Assembly (NCBI GenBank): GCA_002238965.1
Contig: MPNJ01000002.1
Location: forward strand, 67,001-131,000
DNA length: 64,000 nt
Direction: 5' to 3'
Source of the DNA: Nitrospinae bacterium bin107
GTDB lineage: Bacteria > UBA8248
The translations under genes and the position numbers were made by a program. The notes below the pieces were generated by a model, which saw only the letters and a program-made list of their open reading frames with translations, was not told where the DNA came from and did no database searches. Below, one piece after another: positions 1 through 8,219 of the stretch (the first letter of the stretch is position 1; each line of letters opens with the position of its first letter).

Positions 1-715
1 CGTTCTTCCAGATCGGGTCGTGCGAGAGGCGCTTATGGGTCTGCGATACGAGCGGACAGATGGTTCCCGCCTCGATATGCGGCCGCCACGTGCGCGGCGA
101 AGCCTGCCCGCTGGGGAGATGGCCGCCGAGTACGTCCTTCACCACGTTGCCGTCGCCCCGGTAGAAGATCGTCTTGACTTTGTCACCGATGCCCGCGGCT
201 TTCAGGAAGGCGAGCTGATGACGGTGGTGCGTGGAGCCCCGCTTGTTGGAGCCCATCGACAGTTTGCCGGGGTTCTTCTTGGCGTAGGCGACGAGGTCCT
301 CGAACGTCTTGATGCCGTACTTGTTGTTGCACTTCACCGCCACGCCGTAGACGTGCTTCTCGACCTGGGCCAGCGTCTGGAAGTCGTTGTACGTCCTCCT
401 GTAGTGCGGCAGGTGGAAATACCCGTAGAAGCTGGCGCTGATGTGCATGATGATGTGTCCGTCGGCGGGCTTGCCCGAAACGTAGAGAACCGGCTCGTGC
501 TGCGAGCCGCCGCTCTTGAAGGTCACCCGCATGGGAACGCCGAGCACCTTTGGAAACTCCTGGGCGAGAAGCTGGCACCAGACCGCCACGCTCGAACCAG
601 GCGAAGTGGTGCAGATCAGCTCCATCGGTTTGGACGGGAACTTCATTGCCAGCGCGGGAGCGCTCCATAAAATGAGAACGGCTGCGAGAACAAGAATACG
701 TTTGAAGCTCGACAT
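1..715 (-). CDS. Bug/TctC-family periplasmic substrate-binding protein (3' part outside window)
   Basis: Translation from the ATG at 713-715 gives an N-terminal signal peptide (MSSFKRILVLAAVLILW..., probable cleavage after ALA) followed by FPSKPMELICTTSPGSS, the typical opening of tripartite tricarboxylate transporter (TTT) binding proteins (family known as Bug or TctC). About 238 residues are visible; the C-terminal quarter lies beyond base 1. The family binds carboxylates or related small organics in the periplasm and passes them to TctA/TctB. No tctA or tctB is adjacent here, so it is an orphan binding protein as far as the window shows. A ribosome-binding site (GGAGGGAACACC) precedes the ATG on the minus strand. 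Confidence 0.85.
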   Translation of the reverse strand, partial: MSSFKRILVLAAVLILWSAPALAMKFPSKPMELICTTSPGSSVAVWCQLLAQEFPKVLGVPMRVTFKSGGSQHEPVLYVSGKPADGHIIMHISASFYGYFHLPHYRRTYNDFQTLAQVEKHVYGVAVKCNNKYGIKTFEDLVAYAKKNPGKLSMGSNKRGSTHHRHQLAFLKAAGIGDKVKTIFYRGDGNVVKDVLGGHLPSGQASPRTWRPHIEAGTICPLVSQTHKRLSHDPIWKN

Positions 716-1038
716 GGTGTTCCCTCCTTCAAGGGGTGGGTATGATGGGGCAAGTAGGGACCCCCACTTCTGTGGGTGATAGGTATGATTCACGATACCA
801 TTTCCCGGTGGAATTTACAAATTTTTATTTTCGGAGGGCCGCTTCGCATGGCGTCCGGGAAAAGCGCCACGGCGACGCGCGGCGCAAATGGTCTGAACGG
901 GGTGCAAAAGCCCTTCGAATCCTGTCTAATGGCGACATCTTTAATGTCGACACCATGAAAATCCCGAAGTGAGAGGGACCCCGAAGAGCGCGAAGCAGCG
1001 GCGGCGTTCCGCTCAAGGTTAACCGGAGGTATTCATCC
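716..1038. other. Divergent intergenic region with a degenerate repeat
   Basis: This gap separates the divergently transcribed binding-protein gene and the metallo-beta-lactamase operon, so it should hold both promoters; I cannot fix either. At 754-776 there is a short inverted repeat (GTAGGGACCCCCACTTCTGT followed by GGGTG) resembling one half of the 77-bp dispersed element at 32657 and 52666. The end of the gap carries a clear ribosome-binding site (CGGAGGT) for the gene at 1039. No convincing gene is present. Confidence 0.5.
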
Positions 1039-1929
1039 ATGACCGACAGCAGCGTGTTGTCCTACAGCGGCGTCACGGATTTGGGCGGCGGCAAGGCCTA
1101 CGCCTTGCACAACGTCTTCGAGCTTGACGGACGGATCAGCGCCTATCCCAAAAGCGCCAGGGGCTTCGCTCCCTCGAACTGCTACCTCCTTTGTGAGGAT
1201 GACGGCGCGATCCTGCTCGACACGGGCTACAACGGCCACAAGCACGCCCTGTTCGAGCAGATAGGCTCCATCATCACGCCCGACACCCCGCTTTCGATCT
1301 ACCCGCTCAGGCTCAACGAGTTCATGTCCGTCGGGAACGCCGCAGCACTCGCCCGCGAGTTCAACGTCGTGGAGTGCTTCGCCCGGCGGCCCGATATGGA
1401 TTTCTGGCTCGACTTCGACGTGGAGAAATTCGGCCCCAAGAGCGAGGCGGAGCAGATATTCCCGACCACCGTCCTCGGAAACGAACTCGAATGCCGCGTC
1501 GGCGGGAACGAGAACAGGGTCATCAGCGGCATCAACGCGCCCATCCGCCTCATCACCACCATGTGGATTTACGACGAAGCCACCCGCACCCTCTTCTCCT
1601 CGGACATGTTCAGCCACATCTGGGGGGACGACCCCGAAGGCCCCTGGGCGGTGGAGGAAGATTCCGTGACGACGCCTGAGTTCGTGCGCTCGTTTCTGCT
1701 GAACACGCGCTACTGGTGGCTCGAGGGCGTGGATACCGGGCATGTCCGCAAAGGCATCGCCGACGTTTACGACAGCTACGACATCGAAAACATCGCCCCC
1801 GGCTACGGGGCCATTCTCATGGGACGCGAACTGGTCGAACGCCAGTTTTCGGTGCTCGATGAGGTGCTGCGCGATCTGGATCGCTCCGTCGTCGACCCGC
1901 GCTACGTTCCCCGCGACATGGAAAGGTAA
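1039..1929 (+). CDS. Metallo-beta-lactamase-fold protein lacking most metal ligands
   Basis: The 296-residue protein has the layout of the diiron-type MBL fold seen in flavodiiron (ROO/FprA-like) proteins, without the flavodoxin domain: an ILLDTGYNG strand-turn near residue 58, a central LFSSDMFSH strand and a late APGYG turn. Its paralogue immediately downstream keeps HQETPH, GDGFAYSH and APSHG at the same places. Here the first motif reads NEFMSVGN and the last histidine is tyrosine, so only the central aspartate is clearly kept. It may be a non-catalytic partner or regulatory subunit of its neighbour. Start is supported by CGGAGGT. The next gene begins 2 bases after the stop, so the two are probably co-translated. 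Confidence 0.7.
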   Translation: MTDSSVLSYSGVTDLGGGKAYALHNVFELDGRISAYPKSARGFAPSNCYLLCEDDGAILLDTGYNGHKHALFEQIGSIITPDTPLSIYPLRLNEFMSVGNAAALAREFNVVECFARRPDMDFWLDFDVEKFGPKSEAEQIFPTTVLGNELECRVGGNENRVISGINAPIRLITTMWIYDEATRTLFSSDMFSHIWGDDPEGPWAVEEDSVTTPEFVRSFLLNTRYWWLEGVDTGHVRKGIADVYDSYDIENIAPGYGAILMGRELVERQFSVLDEVLRDLDRSVVDPRYVPRDMER

Positions 1930-1931
1930 TC

Positions 1932-2705
1932 ATGAACCCCCACGAAAATCCCCTACCGCGCGAAATCGCTCCCGGCATCTTCTGGCTCGGCATCTGCCAC
2001 GAACAGCACCACAAGGGAAAGATTTACCACAGCTACAACGCGGCCTTCCTCCTCATCGGCTTGGAAGGTTCGATACTCGTCGAAACGGGCCACCAGGGGG
2101 ATTTCCCCGTCGTCTCACAACAGGTGAGCGAGATTCTGGCCGAGCGCGGCTCCACGCTCAAATACCTGTTCCTCTCCCACCAGGAAACGCCCCACGCGGG
2201 CGGGCTGGGCAGGCTGCTCGAAGCCTATCCCGAGATGACGGTCCACTGCGACGTGAGCGACTACCATCTCTCCTACCCCGAACATGCGGACAGGATGCGG
2301 CAGATGGAAATCGGAGATGAGATCGACCTGGGCGACAGGCGCTTCATCGCCGTCGAACCGGTCATCCGCGACTTGCGCACTTCGCTCTGGGGGTTCGACA
2401 CCGGCGCGCGCGCCCTCTTTCCGGGGGACGGCTTCGCCTACAGCCACTACCACTGGGACGGCCACTGCGGAAAGATCGCGGAAGAGGCCAAATCGCTCGA
2501 TCTGGCGGAAGTCCTGGGCGTGTTCGCGGAGCGGGCGCTGTTCTGGACGCGCTTCGCCGACATGAACATCTATTCGGATCGCCTGGAAGCATTGCTCGAA
2601 GAGCTCGACGTCGCCGTCGTCGCGCCCTCCCACGGACTGCCGATTCTCGATCTCGCGGTCACCATGCCCAAGGTGCGCGAAGGCTTCATCGCCGGAAACG
2701 ATTGA
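1932..2705 (+). CDS. Metallo-beta-lactamase-fold hydrolase or oxidoreductase, flavodiiron-type
   Basis: A 257-residue MBL-fold protein. Visible ligands are H and E of LFLSHQETPH (about residue 78), the second H of that motif, D of LFPGDGF (about 158) and H of VAPSHG (about 234). Compared with the flavodiiron HxExDH motif the aspartate is proline, and the ligand before the LFPGD strand is not histidine, so the metal site is altered. No flavodoxin or rubredoxin domain follows. It sits between a degenerate paralogue (2 bp upstream) and an acyl-CoA dehydrogenase (9 bp downstream), which suggests one operon. The substrate is unknown. Confidence 0.7.
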   Translation: MNPHENPLPREIAPGIFWLGICHEQHHKGKIYHSYNAAFLLIGLEGSILVETGHQGDFPVVSQQVSEILAERGSTLKYLFLSHQETPHAGGLGRLLEAYPEMTVHCDVSDYHLSYPEHADRMRQMEIGDEIDLGDRRFIAVEPVIRDLRTSLWGFDTGARALFPGDGFAYSHYHWDGHCGKIAEEAKSLDLAEVLGVFAERALFWTRFADMNIYSDRLEALLEELDVAVVAPSHGLPILDLAVTMPKVREGFIAGND

Positions 2706-2714
2706 GGAGCGCCG

Positions 2715-3908
2715 ATGGATTTTTCCCTGACCGACGAACAAAAGGCGCTTCAACAACTCGCGCGCGATTACGTCACCCGCCACGTGAAACCTATCGCCGC
2801 CGAGTATGACCGGAACCCGGATCCGCTGGACTGCATCCCCACTGAAGTCGTCGAGGAAGGCTCGAAGCTAGGCCTCCGCACGCTGGCGCTTTCTGATGAG
2901 CGCGGCGGCGGAGCCGACATGCTCACCCTCTCCATCGTTGGCGAGGAGCTGGGCGCGGGCGACTTGGGCGTGGCCGCCACCTTCGATCAGACCTGGAAGT
3001 TCACGCCCATCCTCGAGCACTGGACGAACGACGAGCAGAAAGAGCGCTTCCTCCCGGCTTTCGTCTCGGACCACCGCTTTCATCTGGCGACTTGCATGAC
3101 CGAGCCCGACGCCGGTACGGATCACGTCCTGCCCTACGACGTCCCAGGAGCGGGCGTGCAGATGCGCGCCGAGCGCGACGGGGACGTCTACCGGCTGAGC
3201 GGCGTCAAGAGCTTCATCAGCAACGGCGGAACGGCCAGGCTCTACATCGTCTACACGCGCACCGACAAGACGAAAGGAGGCCTAAAGGGCATGACGCCCT
3301 TTCTCGTTCCCGCAGACACGCCGGGGCTCTCCATCGGCCAGATCCACGACAAGATGGGCCGCCGCCTCCTGAGCAACGCCACGCTCGTCTTCGAAAACGC
3401 CGAGGTCCCCGCCCGCAACCGGCTGGGGGAAGATGAGGGCCAGGCCGAGGCGCTACGCACCAGCCGCATCGCGCGGGGAAGGGGCGGCTACGGAGCCACC
3501 GTGCTCGGCTCGGGCCGGGCCGCCTTCGAGGAGGCCGTTCGCTACTCGCAGGAGAGGGTGCAGGGCGGAAAACCCATAGGGGGGCATCAGGCCGTCGCCC
3601 AGATGATCGGGGAGATGTACACGAAGCTGGAGATGGCGCGCTCCGTCCTCTGGCGGACCTCATGGGCCGTGGATTACGCCGAGGACTACGACCCGAAAAT
3701 GTCGTGGCTCACCAAGGTGGTTTGTTCGGAAGCGGCGTATGATGTTTGCCGCCTGGCGCTCGAGGTGCACGGCGGCGTGGGCTACATGCGCGAATGCCCC
3801 GTCGAGAAATACCTGCGCGACGTCATCTCGTTCCTCCACGGCGCCGGGAATAACCACATATTCCGGATCAAGATCAGCTCACGGATCACCGGCCTGCCGG
3901 CCGAATAG
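2715..3908 (+). CDS. Acyl-CoA dehydrogenase family flavoprotein
   Basis: The 397-residue protein has the complete acyl-CoA dehydrogenase architecture: N-terminal helical domain starting MDFSLTDEQKALQQLARDY, a middle beta domain with TCMTEPDAGTDH near residue 133, and a C-terminal helical FAD domain with HGGVGYMRECPVEKYLRD near residue 350. At the usual catalytic glutamate (YEGT) the sequence reads LHGAGNNH, so the base may lie elsewhere as in isovaleryl-CoA type enzymes, or the chemistry may differ. GAGGAG precedes the ATG. It is the third gene of the MBL operon; no electron-transfer flavoprotein genes are nearby. Confidence 0.85.
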   Translation: MDFSLTDEQKALQQLARDYVTRHVKPIAAEYDRNPDPLDCIPTEVVEEGSKLGLRTLALSDERGGGADMLTLSIVGEELGAGDLGVAATFDQTWKFTPILEHWTNDEQKERFLPAFVSDHRFHLATCMTEPDAGTDHVLPYDVPGAGVQMRAERDGDVYRLSGVKSFISNGGTARLYIVYTRTDKTKGGLKGMTPFLVPADTPGLSIGQIHDKMGRRLLSNATLVFENAEVPARNRLGEDEGQAEALRTSRIARGRGGYGATVLGSGRAAFEEAVRYSQERVQGGKPIGGHQAVAQMIGEMYTKLEMARSVLWRTSWAVDYAEDYDPKMSWLTKVVCSEAAYDVCRLALEVHGGVGYMRECPVEKYLRDVISFLHGAGNNHIFRIKISSRITGLPAE

Positions 3909-3969
3909 CGGGCGTAAGACAGCCTGGGGCGAGCTGGTTTTCGGAAACGTCTACTCCCGGCCGCCCGGG

Positions 3970-4371
3970 TCAGGCCTGAATGAGCTCTATGGGCATTTCT
4001 TCGGGACCTTCGATGAAGGCGGCGAACTTGCCGCTCACGTGGACGGGCATCTCCTGGATATTCGTCACCCCGTTGGCGCGCATGTCCGCAAGTAATCCTT
4101 GCAGGTCATCTACGACGAAGCAGAAGTGATGGATTCCGTACCCCTTGGGGCGAGGGCCGTCCGCTTCCGTGAGTCCGTCCGAGGGCCGGGGGGTGCGCAC
4201 GCTGAGCGTCCCTTCCCCCACCCGGAGGACGAGGTTGCGCGCCCCGGCCGGAAACTGCTCGGCCACTATCTCACTCCCGAAGAAGCGCTCGAACCAATCG
4301 GCTACCCTGTCGGGATCCCTGCTGATCATATGGACATGATGAAATGCGCCGACAATCGCCATCTTCTTCAT
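3970..4371 (-). CDS. VOC-superfamily (glyoxalase/dioxygenase-like) protein
   Basis: This 133-residue protein matches a single glyoxalase/bleomycin-resistance domain of two beta-alpha-beta-beta-beta modules: FHHVHMISRDPDRVADWFE at the N-terminus and GIHHFCFVVDDLQGLL in the second half, ending EEMPIELIQ. The histidines and the terminal glutamate are in the positions of VOC metal ligands. Such proteins act as isomerases, epimerases (methylmalonyl-CoA epimerase is one) or dioxygenases, usually as dimers; I cannot choose between them. AGGAG lies upstream of the ATG at 4371. It converges on the acyl-CoA dehydrogenase. Confidence 0.75.
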   Translation of the reverse strand: MKKMAIVGAFHHVHMISRDPDRVADWFERFFGSEIVAEQFPAGARNLVLRVGEGTLSVRTPRPSDGLTEADGPRPKGYGIHHFCFVVDDLQGLLADMRANGVTNIQEMPVHVSGKFAAFIEGPEEMPIELIQA

Positions 4372-4701
4372 TTCTCCTCTGCGCCAAAGTCAACACCGTA
4401 TATCCAGCCGCTCTTCCCTCTCTACCACCTTTCAAATCACGTTCTGCACGAAATTCAACCGAACCTGCAAGCCGTTAATCGGAGGGGAATCGTCATCCAA
4501 TGTGTATTTCACCATCTGCAGGTTAATGAGAATCGATCCCGGGAGCAAGGTGACGAATGACCTGTATTCAAAATAGAATCATCGACTCGACAAGTGCAAA
4601 TCCGAGATCAGGGAGCACTCCACTTGCATTGATCTTCTAACCTGATTTTAATCGCCGCGAATAAGCCCGGCTTTCGACTTTTTTCCTGAAGGAGACCCAA
4701 G
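4372..4701. other. Intergenic region without recognisable gene
   Basis: The gap lies between the divergent VOC and RidA-like genes and is visibly more AT-rich than the coding sequence around it. It should contain two promoters. The only element I can point to is the AAGGAG ribosome-binding site 5' of the gene at 4702. No repeat, RNA or credible open frame is seen. Confidence 0.45.
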
Positions 4702-5127
4702 ATGCCGAAGCAAATCGAATGTGTGGATTGGCCCGACAGGCTCGACGTCTGGACACCCTACTCGATGGCCATCAAGGCGAGCGGCGGGACGACCGTCTAT
4801 TTCGCAGGGGTCACCGCGGCCCCGCCCTATCATCACCATCCCCACAGGCCCGAGGAGTTCGACACGCTGCCAGGCGACTTGCCCACCCAGACGCGCATGG
4901 CGCTCGAGAACCTGAAGAAAAGCCTCGATGCCGTGGACGGCACGTTCCAGGACATCGTATTCTTCCAGTTCTTCTCGACGACGATGGAGGGCGCCGAGGA
5001 GGCAGGGGGCATCCGAAAAGAGTATTTTGGTGAGCATCGCCCCGCCTCCACCACGCTGCAGGTCGTGCGCCTCGCCACCGACCCCAGGTGCCTCGTGGAG
5101 GTCAACGCGATCGCGGTTGTCGACTGA
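4702..5127 (+). CDS. RidA/YjgF/UK114-family protein
   Basis: The 141-residue protein carries the RidA family signature: TRMALENLKKSLDAVDG helix, a FQDIVFFQFF strand and C-terminal CLVEVNAIAVVD. RidA proteins are trimers that hydrolyse reactive enamine/imine intermediates. The catalytic arginine of the canonical PAR(S/T) motif appears replaced: the sequence reads RPASTTLQVVRL, so it probably belongs to a non-RidA Rid subfamily with another role. It has a histidine-rich loop (YHHHPHRPEEF) near residue 38. AAGGAG precedes the ATG. It stands alone upstream of the methyltransferase array. Confidence 0.75.
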   Translation: MPKQIECVDWPDRLDVWTPYSMAIKASGGTTVYFAGVTAAPPYHHHPHRPEEFDTLPGDLPTQTRMALENLKKSLDAVDGTFQDIVFFQFFSTTMEGAEEAGGIRKEYFGEHRPASTTLQVVRLATDPRCLVEVNAIAVVD

Positions 5128-5311
5128 GGAGAGCCTCGACATTCTCCGGGGCGCGGCGCGGGCATCTGACCACCATTTTTTCATTGCCCACCACCGCCGC
5201 ACTTCGCTATTATCCCGTCCTGTCAAACCAAGACCAGTGAGGACTAAACGAGGCGCGCCTTCTCTTTTCCCGGGAATGGTGTGACAGACCCAATTCAGAG
5301 GAGCCACGGCT

Positions 5312-6157
5312 GTGGATATCATCAACGAAATCGGCTCGACCGCATTTTTCGTATCCTCCATCCGCGCGATGGAAAAAGACGAAGAACACAAACTGTTCGA
5401 CGACCCCTACGCGGCGCTGTTCGCCAACGAGGCGATCGAGGAGAAGGTACGGGAGCAGATACGGATTTTTCCGCCCGTGAGAGATTTGGTTCGCTACCGG
5501 GTTTGCGCCATGAGCGAAATCGTCGAGCGCGGGATCGAAGAAGGCGTGAAGCAGATCGTCTCGCTCGGCGCGGGCTTCGACATGCGCGCCCAGATTTATC
5601 AAACCGACGGCGTCCGGTTCTGCGACGTCGATCAACCGGCGGTGCTTCAGTTCAAGAACAAGGTTCTCGAAGCAGGCGGCGTCACGCCCTGTGCCGGAAT
5701 CGAATGCAATTACCTGGAAGTCAACCTGCCCGGGGAACTCAGCCGAGCGGGCTTCGACCTGGAAGCCCCCATCCTGTTCATATGGGAAGGCAACACCATG
5801 TACCTGCCGCTCGACCTGATCCATGATTTTCTGAGCCGGTTGCGCGCGCGCATCTCGGGCTTGACCATCGCCTTCGATTATCTCTCAGAAAAGGTGGTCA
5901 ACCGCACGACCGGCGACGAGAGAATCAGCGAATTCACCGACCTTTTCGAAAGCAACTTCGGGGCGAAATGGGTGACCGGCTTCGACGACCTCTCCGTGTT
6001 CCGGGAAAAGCACGGCTTCGAAGTGGTCTCATCCGCAAACGTCATTGAAGTCGGCGAGCGCCGTGCGCCCGAATCCGTGGAGCAAATGAACGAGTTTATG
6101 GAACTGACGGCCGACCTGTTGAAACTCTACTCCTACTGCGTGCTCAAGGCGTCCTGA
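5312..6157 (+). CDS. LCMT-type SAM-dependent methyltransferase, copy 1 of 3
   Basis: The 281-residue protein starts at GTG 5312 with AGAGGAG upstream. It shows the leucine carboxyl methyltransferase family glycine motif VSLGAGFDMRAQIY near residue 88, FCDVDQPAVLQFK (acidic SAM-binding loop) near 108, and the TLFIWEGNTMYLP-like segment ILFIWEGNTMYLP near 152. Family members methylate carboxyl or hydroxyl groups of small molecules or proteins. It is first in a tight tandem array: copy 2 begins 5 bases after the stop and is very similar over its whole length. The substrate cannot be told from sequence. Confidence 0.8.
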   Translation: MDIINEIGSTAFFVSSIRAMEKDEEHKLFDDPYAALFANEAIEEKVREQIRIFPPVRDLVRYRVCAMSEIVERGIEEGVKQIVSLGAGFDMRAQIYQTDGVRFCDVDQPAVLQFKNKVLEAGGVTPCAGIECNYLEVNLPGELSRAGFDLEAPILFIWEGNTMYLPLDLIHDFLSRLRARISGLTIAFDYLSEKVVNRTTGDERISEFTDLFESNFGAKWVTGFDDLSVFREKHGFEVVSSANVIEVGERRAPESVEQMNEFMELTADLLKLYSYCVLKAS

Positions 6158-6162
6158 GTTCT

Positions 6163-7005
6163 ATGGACATCAACGAAATCGGCGCAACCGCGTTCGTCAT
6201 TTCCTGTATGCGGGCGATGGAAAAAAATCAGGAACACAAGCTGTTCGACGACCCCTATGCGGCGCTGTTCGTCAACGAAGCGATTGAGGAGAAGGTTCAG
6301 GAGCAGATAAGGGTTTTCCCGCCCTCGCTGGAACTGGTTCGTTTCCGGGTGTGCGTCATGAGCGAGGTCGTCGAGCGCGGCATCGCGGACGGCATGAAGC
6401 AGATCGTTTCACTCGGCGCAGGTTTCGATATGCGCGCCCACATCTATCAGACTGAAGGCGTCAGGTTCTGCGACGTCGACCAGCCTGCGGTGCTGCAGTT
6501 CAAGAACAAGGTCCTGGAAGCAGGCGGCGTCACGCCCTGCGCCGGAATCGAGTGCAATTACCTGGAAGCCGACCTGCCCCGGGAACTGAAAAAAGCGGGC
6601 TTAGACCTCGAAGCGCCCATACTCTTCATATGGGAAGGCAACACCATGTATCTGCCGGTCGACCTGATCCACGATTTCCTCGCTCGAATGCGCGCGCAGA
6701 TCCCTCGTATGACCATCGCATTCGATTATTTCTCCGAAAAGATCATCAACCGCACGTCCGGCGATGAGAGAATCACCGAAGTCACAGATTTTTTTGAAAA
6801 CAACTTCAATGTGAAATGGCTGACGGGTTTCGACGACCTCTCCGTCCTCACGGAAAAACACGGCTTCGAAGTGCACGAATCCGAGAGCCTGATGGAAGTC
6901 GGCGAGCGACGCGCGCCGCAGTCCGTGGCGGCTGTAAAAGAGTACATGGACGTAGCGGCCGACTTGTTGAAACTCTATTCCTACTGCGTGCTCAAAGCGT
7001 CCTGA
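6163..7005 (+). CDS. LCMT-type SAM-dependent methyltransferase, copy 2 of 3
   Basis: The 280-residue paralogue of the preceding gene has the same motifs (VSLGAGFDMRAHIY, FCDVDQPAVLQFK, ILFIWEGNTMYLP) and the same C-terminus KLYSYCVLKAS. Long stretches match copy 1 nearly perfectly, including CDVDQPAVLQFKNKVLEAGG, so this is a recent duplication. The gap of 5 bases on each side (TGAGTTCT/TGAGTCCC junctions) suggests that the unit of duplication was gene plus junction. No separate promoter fits; expression is probably as one tricistronic message. Confidence 0.8.
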   Translation: MDINEIGATAFVISCMRAMEKNQEHKLFDDPYAALFVNEAIEEKVQEQIRVFPPSLELVRFRVCVMSEVVERGIADGMKQIVSLGAGFDMRAHIYQTEGVRFCDVDQPAVLQFKNKVLEAGGVTPCAGIECNYLEADLPRELKKAGLDLEAPILFIWEGNTMYLPVDLIHDFLARMRAQIPRMTIAFDYFSEKIINRTSGDERITEVTDFFENNFNVKWLTGFDDLSVLTEKHGFEVHESESLMEVGERRAPQSVAAVKEYMDVAADLLKLYSYCVLKAS

Positions 7006-7010
7006 GTCCC

Positions 7011-7832
7011 GTGAAAATCAACGAGGTCGGCTCCACGGCCTTTTTCCCCGCATGCGTCCGGCAGATGGAAAAAGACGAGGCTCTCCCGCTGTTCGAGGAC
7101 CCTTACGCAGGATGGTTCATCGACGAGGAGGCGACGGCGAAGTTCCGCGAGCTCATCCGCACTTTTCCGGCGGTCAGGGAGACGGCGCGCTACCGCGTGT
7201 GCATCATGAACGAGACGCTGGAGCGCGCGATAACGGACGGCGTGAAGCAAGTCGTCACGCTGGGTGCCGGCTTCGACATGCGCTCGCAAATTTTTCGTGC
7301 CCCCGGCGTCAGCTTCTGCGACGTCGACCAGCCTGGAGTTCTCGAGTTCAAGCGGAATGTTCTCGAAGAGCACGGCGTCGCGCCCTGCGCCGCGGTTCCC
7401 GGCAATTACCTGGAAATCGACCTCCCCGGAGAACTCGGCCAGGCGGGCTTCGACCTGGAGGCGCAGACCCTGTTCATCTGGGAGGGGAACACAATGTACC
7501 TGCCGGCAAATCTCATCCATGACTTTCTGGAGAGGCTGCGCGCACGAATCCCAAGCCTCATCGTCGCCTTTGATTATTTCTCGGGAAAAATCATCCACCG
7601 CACCTCCGGGAACGAGACGATGACGGCGACCTCGGATTATTTCGAAAGAAATTTCGGGGTGAAATGGGTGACGGGCTTTGACGATCTCTTCGCGTTCGAG
7701 GAGGGAAACAAGCTCAAGATCATCCGCTCGGGCGCCATGCTAGACGTGTGCATGCGCTATGCGCCCGAATCCGCTCCGGCGCTCGCCGAATGGACGGGGC
7801 TGCACTCCTATTGCGTGCTCAAGACCGGCTGA
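7011..7832 (+). CDS. LCMT-type SAM-dependent methyltransferase, copy 3 of 3
   Basis: I place the start at GTG 7011 because the protein then begins VKINEVGSTAFFPACVRQME, which lines up with the N-termini of copies 1 and 2; the open frame extends further upstream but would overlap copy 2 by 190 bases. The 273-residue product keeps VTLGAGFDMRSQIF, FCDVDQPGVLEFK and TLFIWEGNTMYLP and ends LHSYCVLKTG. It is clearly more diverged than copies 1 and 2 are from each other, so it is the older duplicate and may have a different substrate. Confidence 0.78.
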   Translation: MKINEVGSTAFFPACVRQMEKDEALPLFEDPYAGWFIDEEATAKFRELIRTFPAVRETARYRVCIMNETLERAITDGVKQVVTLGAGFDMRSQIFRAPGVSFCDVDQPGVLEFKRNVLEEHGVAPCAAVPGNYLEIDLPGELGQAGFDLEAQTLFIWEGNTMYLPANLIHDFLERLRARIPSLIVAFDYFSGKIIHRTSGNETMTATSDYFERNFGVKWVTGFDDLFAFEEGNKLKIIRSGAMLDVCMRYAPESAPALAEWTGLHSYCVLKTG

Positions 7833-7928
7833 GCCTCACTTCCATCTCGGGGGTGTTTCGAAAAAACGCAGACATTGCAATCATTCCCCCCTTGAAGGTC
7901 ATTGGCGACTGATGAAAGAGGAAGAATC

Positions 7929-8111
7929 ACTCCCCCCTTGAGGGGGAGTCGATGAGGTGAGGGTGAAAACCCGAAACCGAATCGGTGGGGGGTATAATTC
8001 GGAATGGTGATAAAATGCATTTTACCCCCCACCGCATCAGCCTTCGCACAAAGCGCTCGGCTTCCTCGTCGGCCTTCCCGAGGAGGAAAGGCCGACCCTC
8101 AAGGGGGGAGT
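7929..8111. repeat. MITE-like element with 16-bp terminal inverted repeats
   Basis: ACTCCCCCCTTGAGGG at 7929-7944 is exactly inverted as CCCTCAAGGGGGGAGT at 8096-8111, bounding 183 bp with no open frame. The left end is itself part of a hairpin (ACTCCCCC, loop CTTGA, GGGGGAGT). A 24-bp segment at the right end (8096-8119) recurs in inverted orientation at 32577-32600, so the end sequence is dispersed. No target-site duplication is clear and no transposase is present in the window. Confidence 0.5.
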
Positions 8112-8141
8112 GGTTGGTTAGTGTTCTACAAGGTGGGGGCA

Positions 8142-8169
8142 GTAGGGACAGGTCGCGACCTGTCCCTAC
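8142..8169. repeat. Perfect 28-bp palindrome
   Basis: GTAGGGACAGGTCG and its exact reverse complement abut with no loop. The outer part GTAGGGACAGG/CCTGTCCCTAC is the same as the ends of the 77-bp elements at 32657 and 52666, so this is likely a minimal or deleted member of that family. In RNA it would form a long stem and could act as a terminator or stabiliser for the converging genes. Confidence 0.6.
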
Positions 8170-8219
8170 CGGAAACACAAAAATCGACAAACAAATAAAC
8201 GATCGAATCCGCAGAATTC

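Larger units (their letters stand above)
7833..8219. other. Repeat-rich intergenic region
   Basis: Nothing here looks coding. The region is a mosaic of inverted repeats, listed separately: a MITE-like unit at 7929-8111 and a perfect 28-bp palindrome at 8142-8169. An inner inverted repeat pairs GGTGGGGGGTA at 7983 with TACCCCCCACC at about 8022. The gap separates the converging methyltransferase array and the DsrE-like gene, a place where transcription terminators are expected. Confidence 0.6.
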
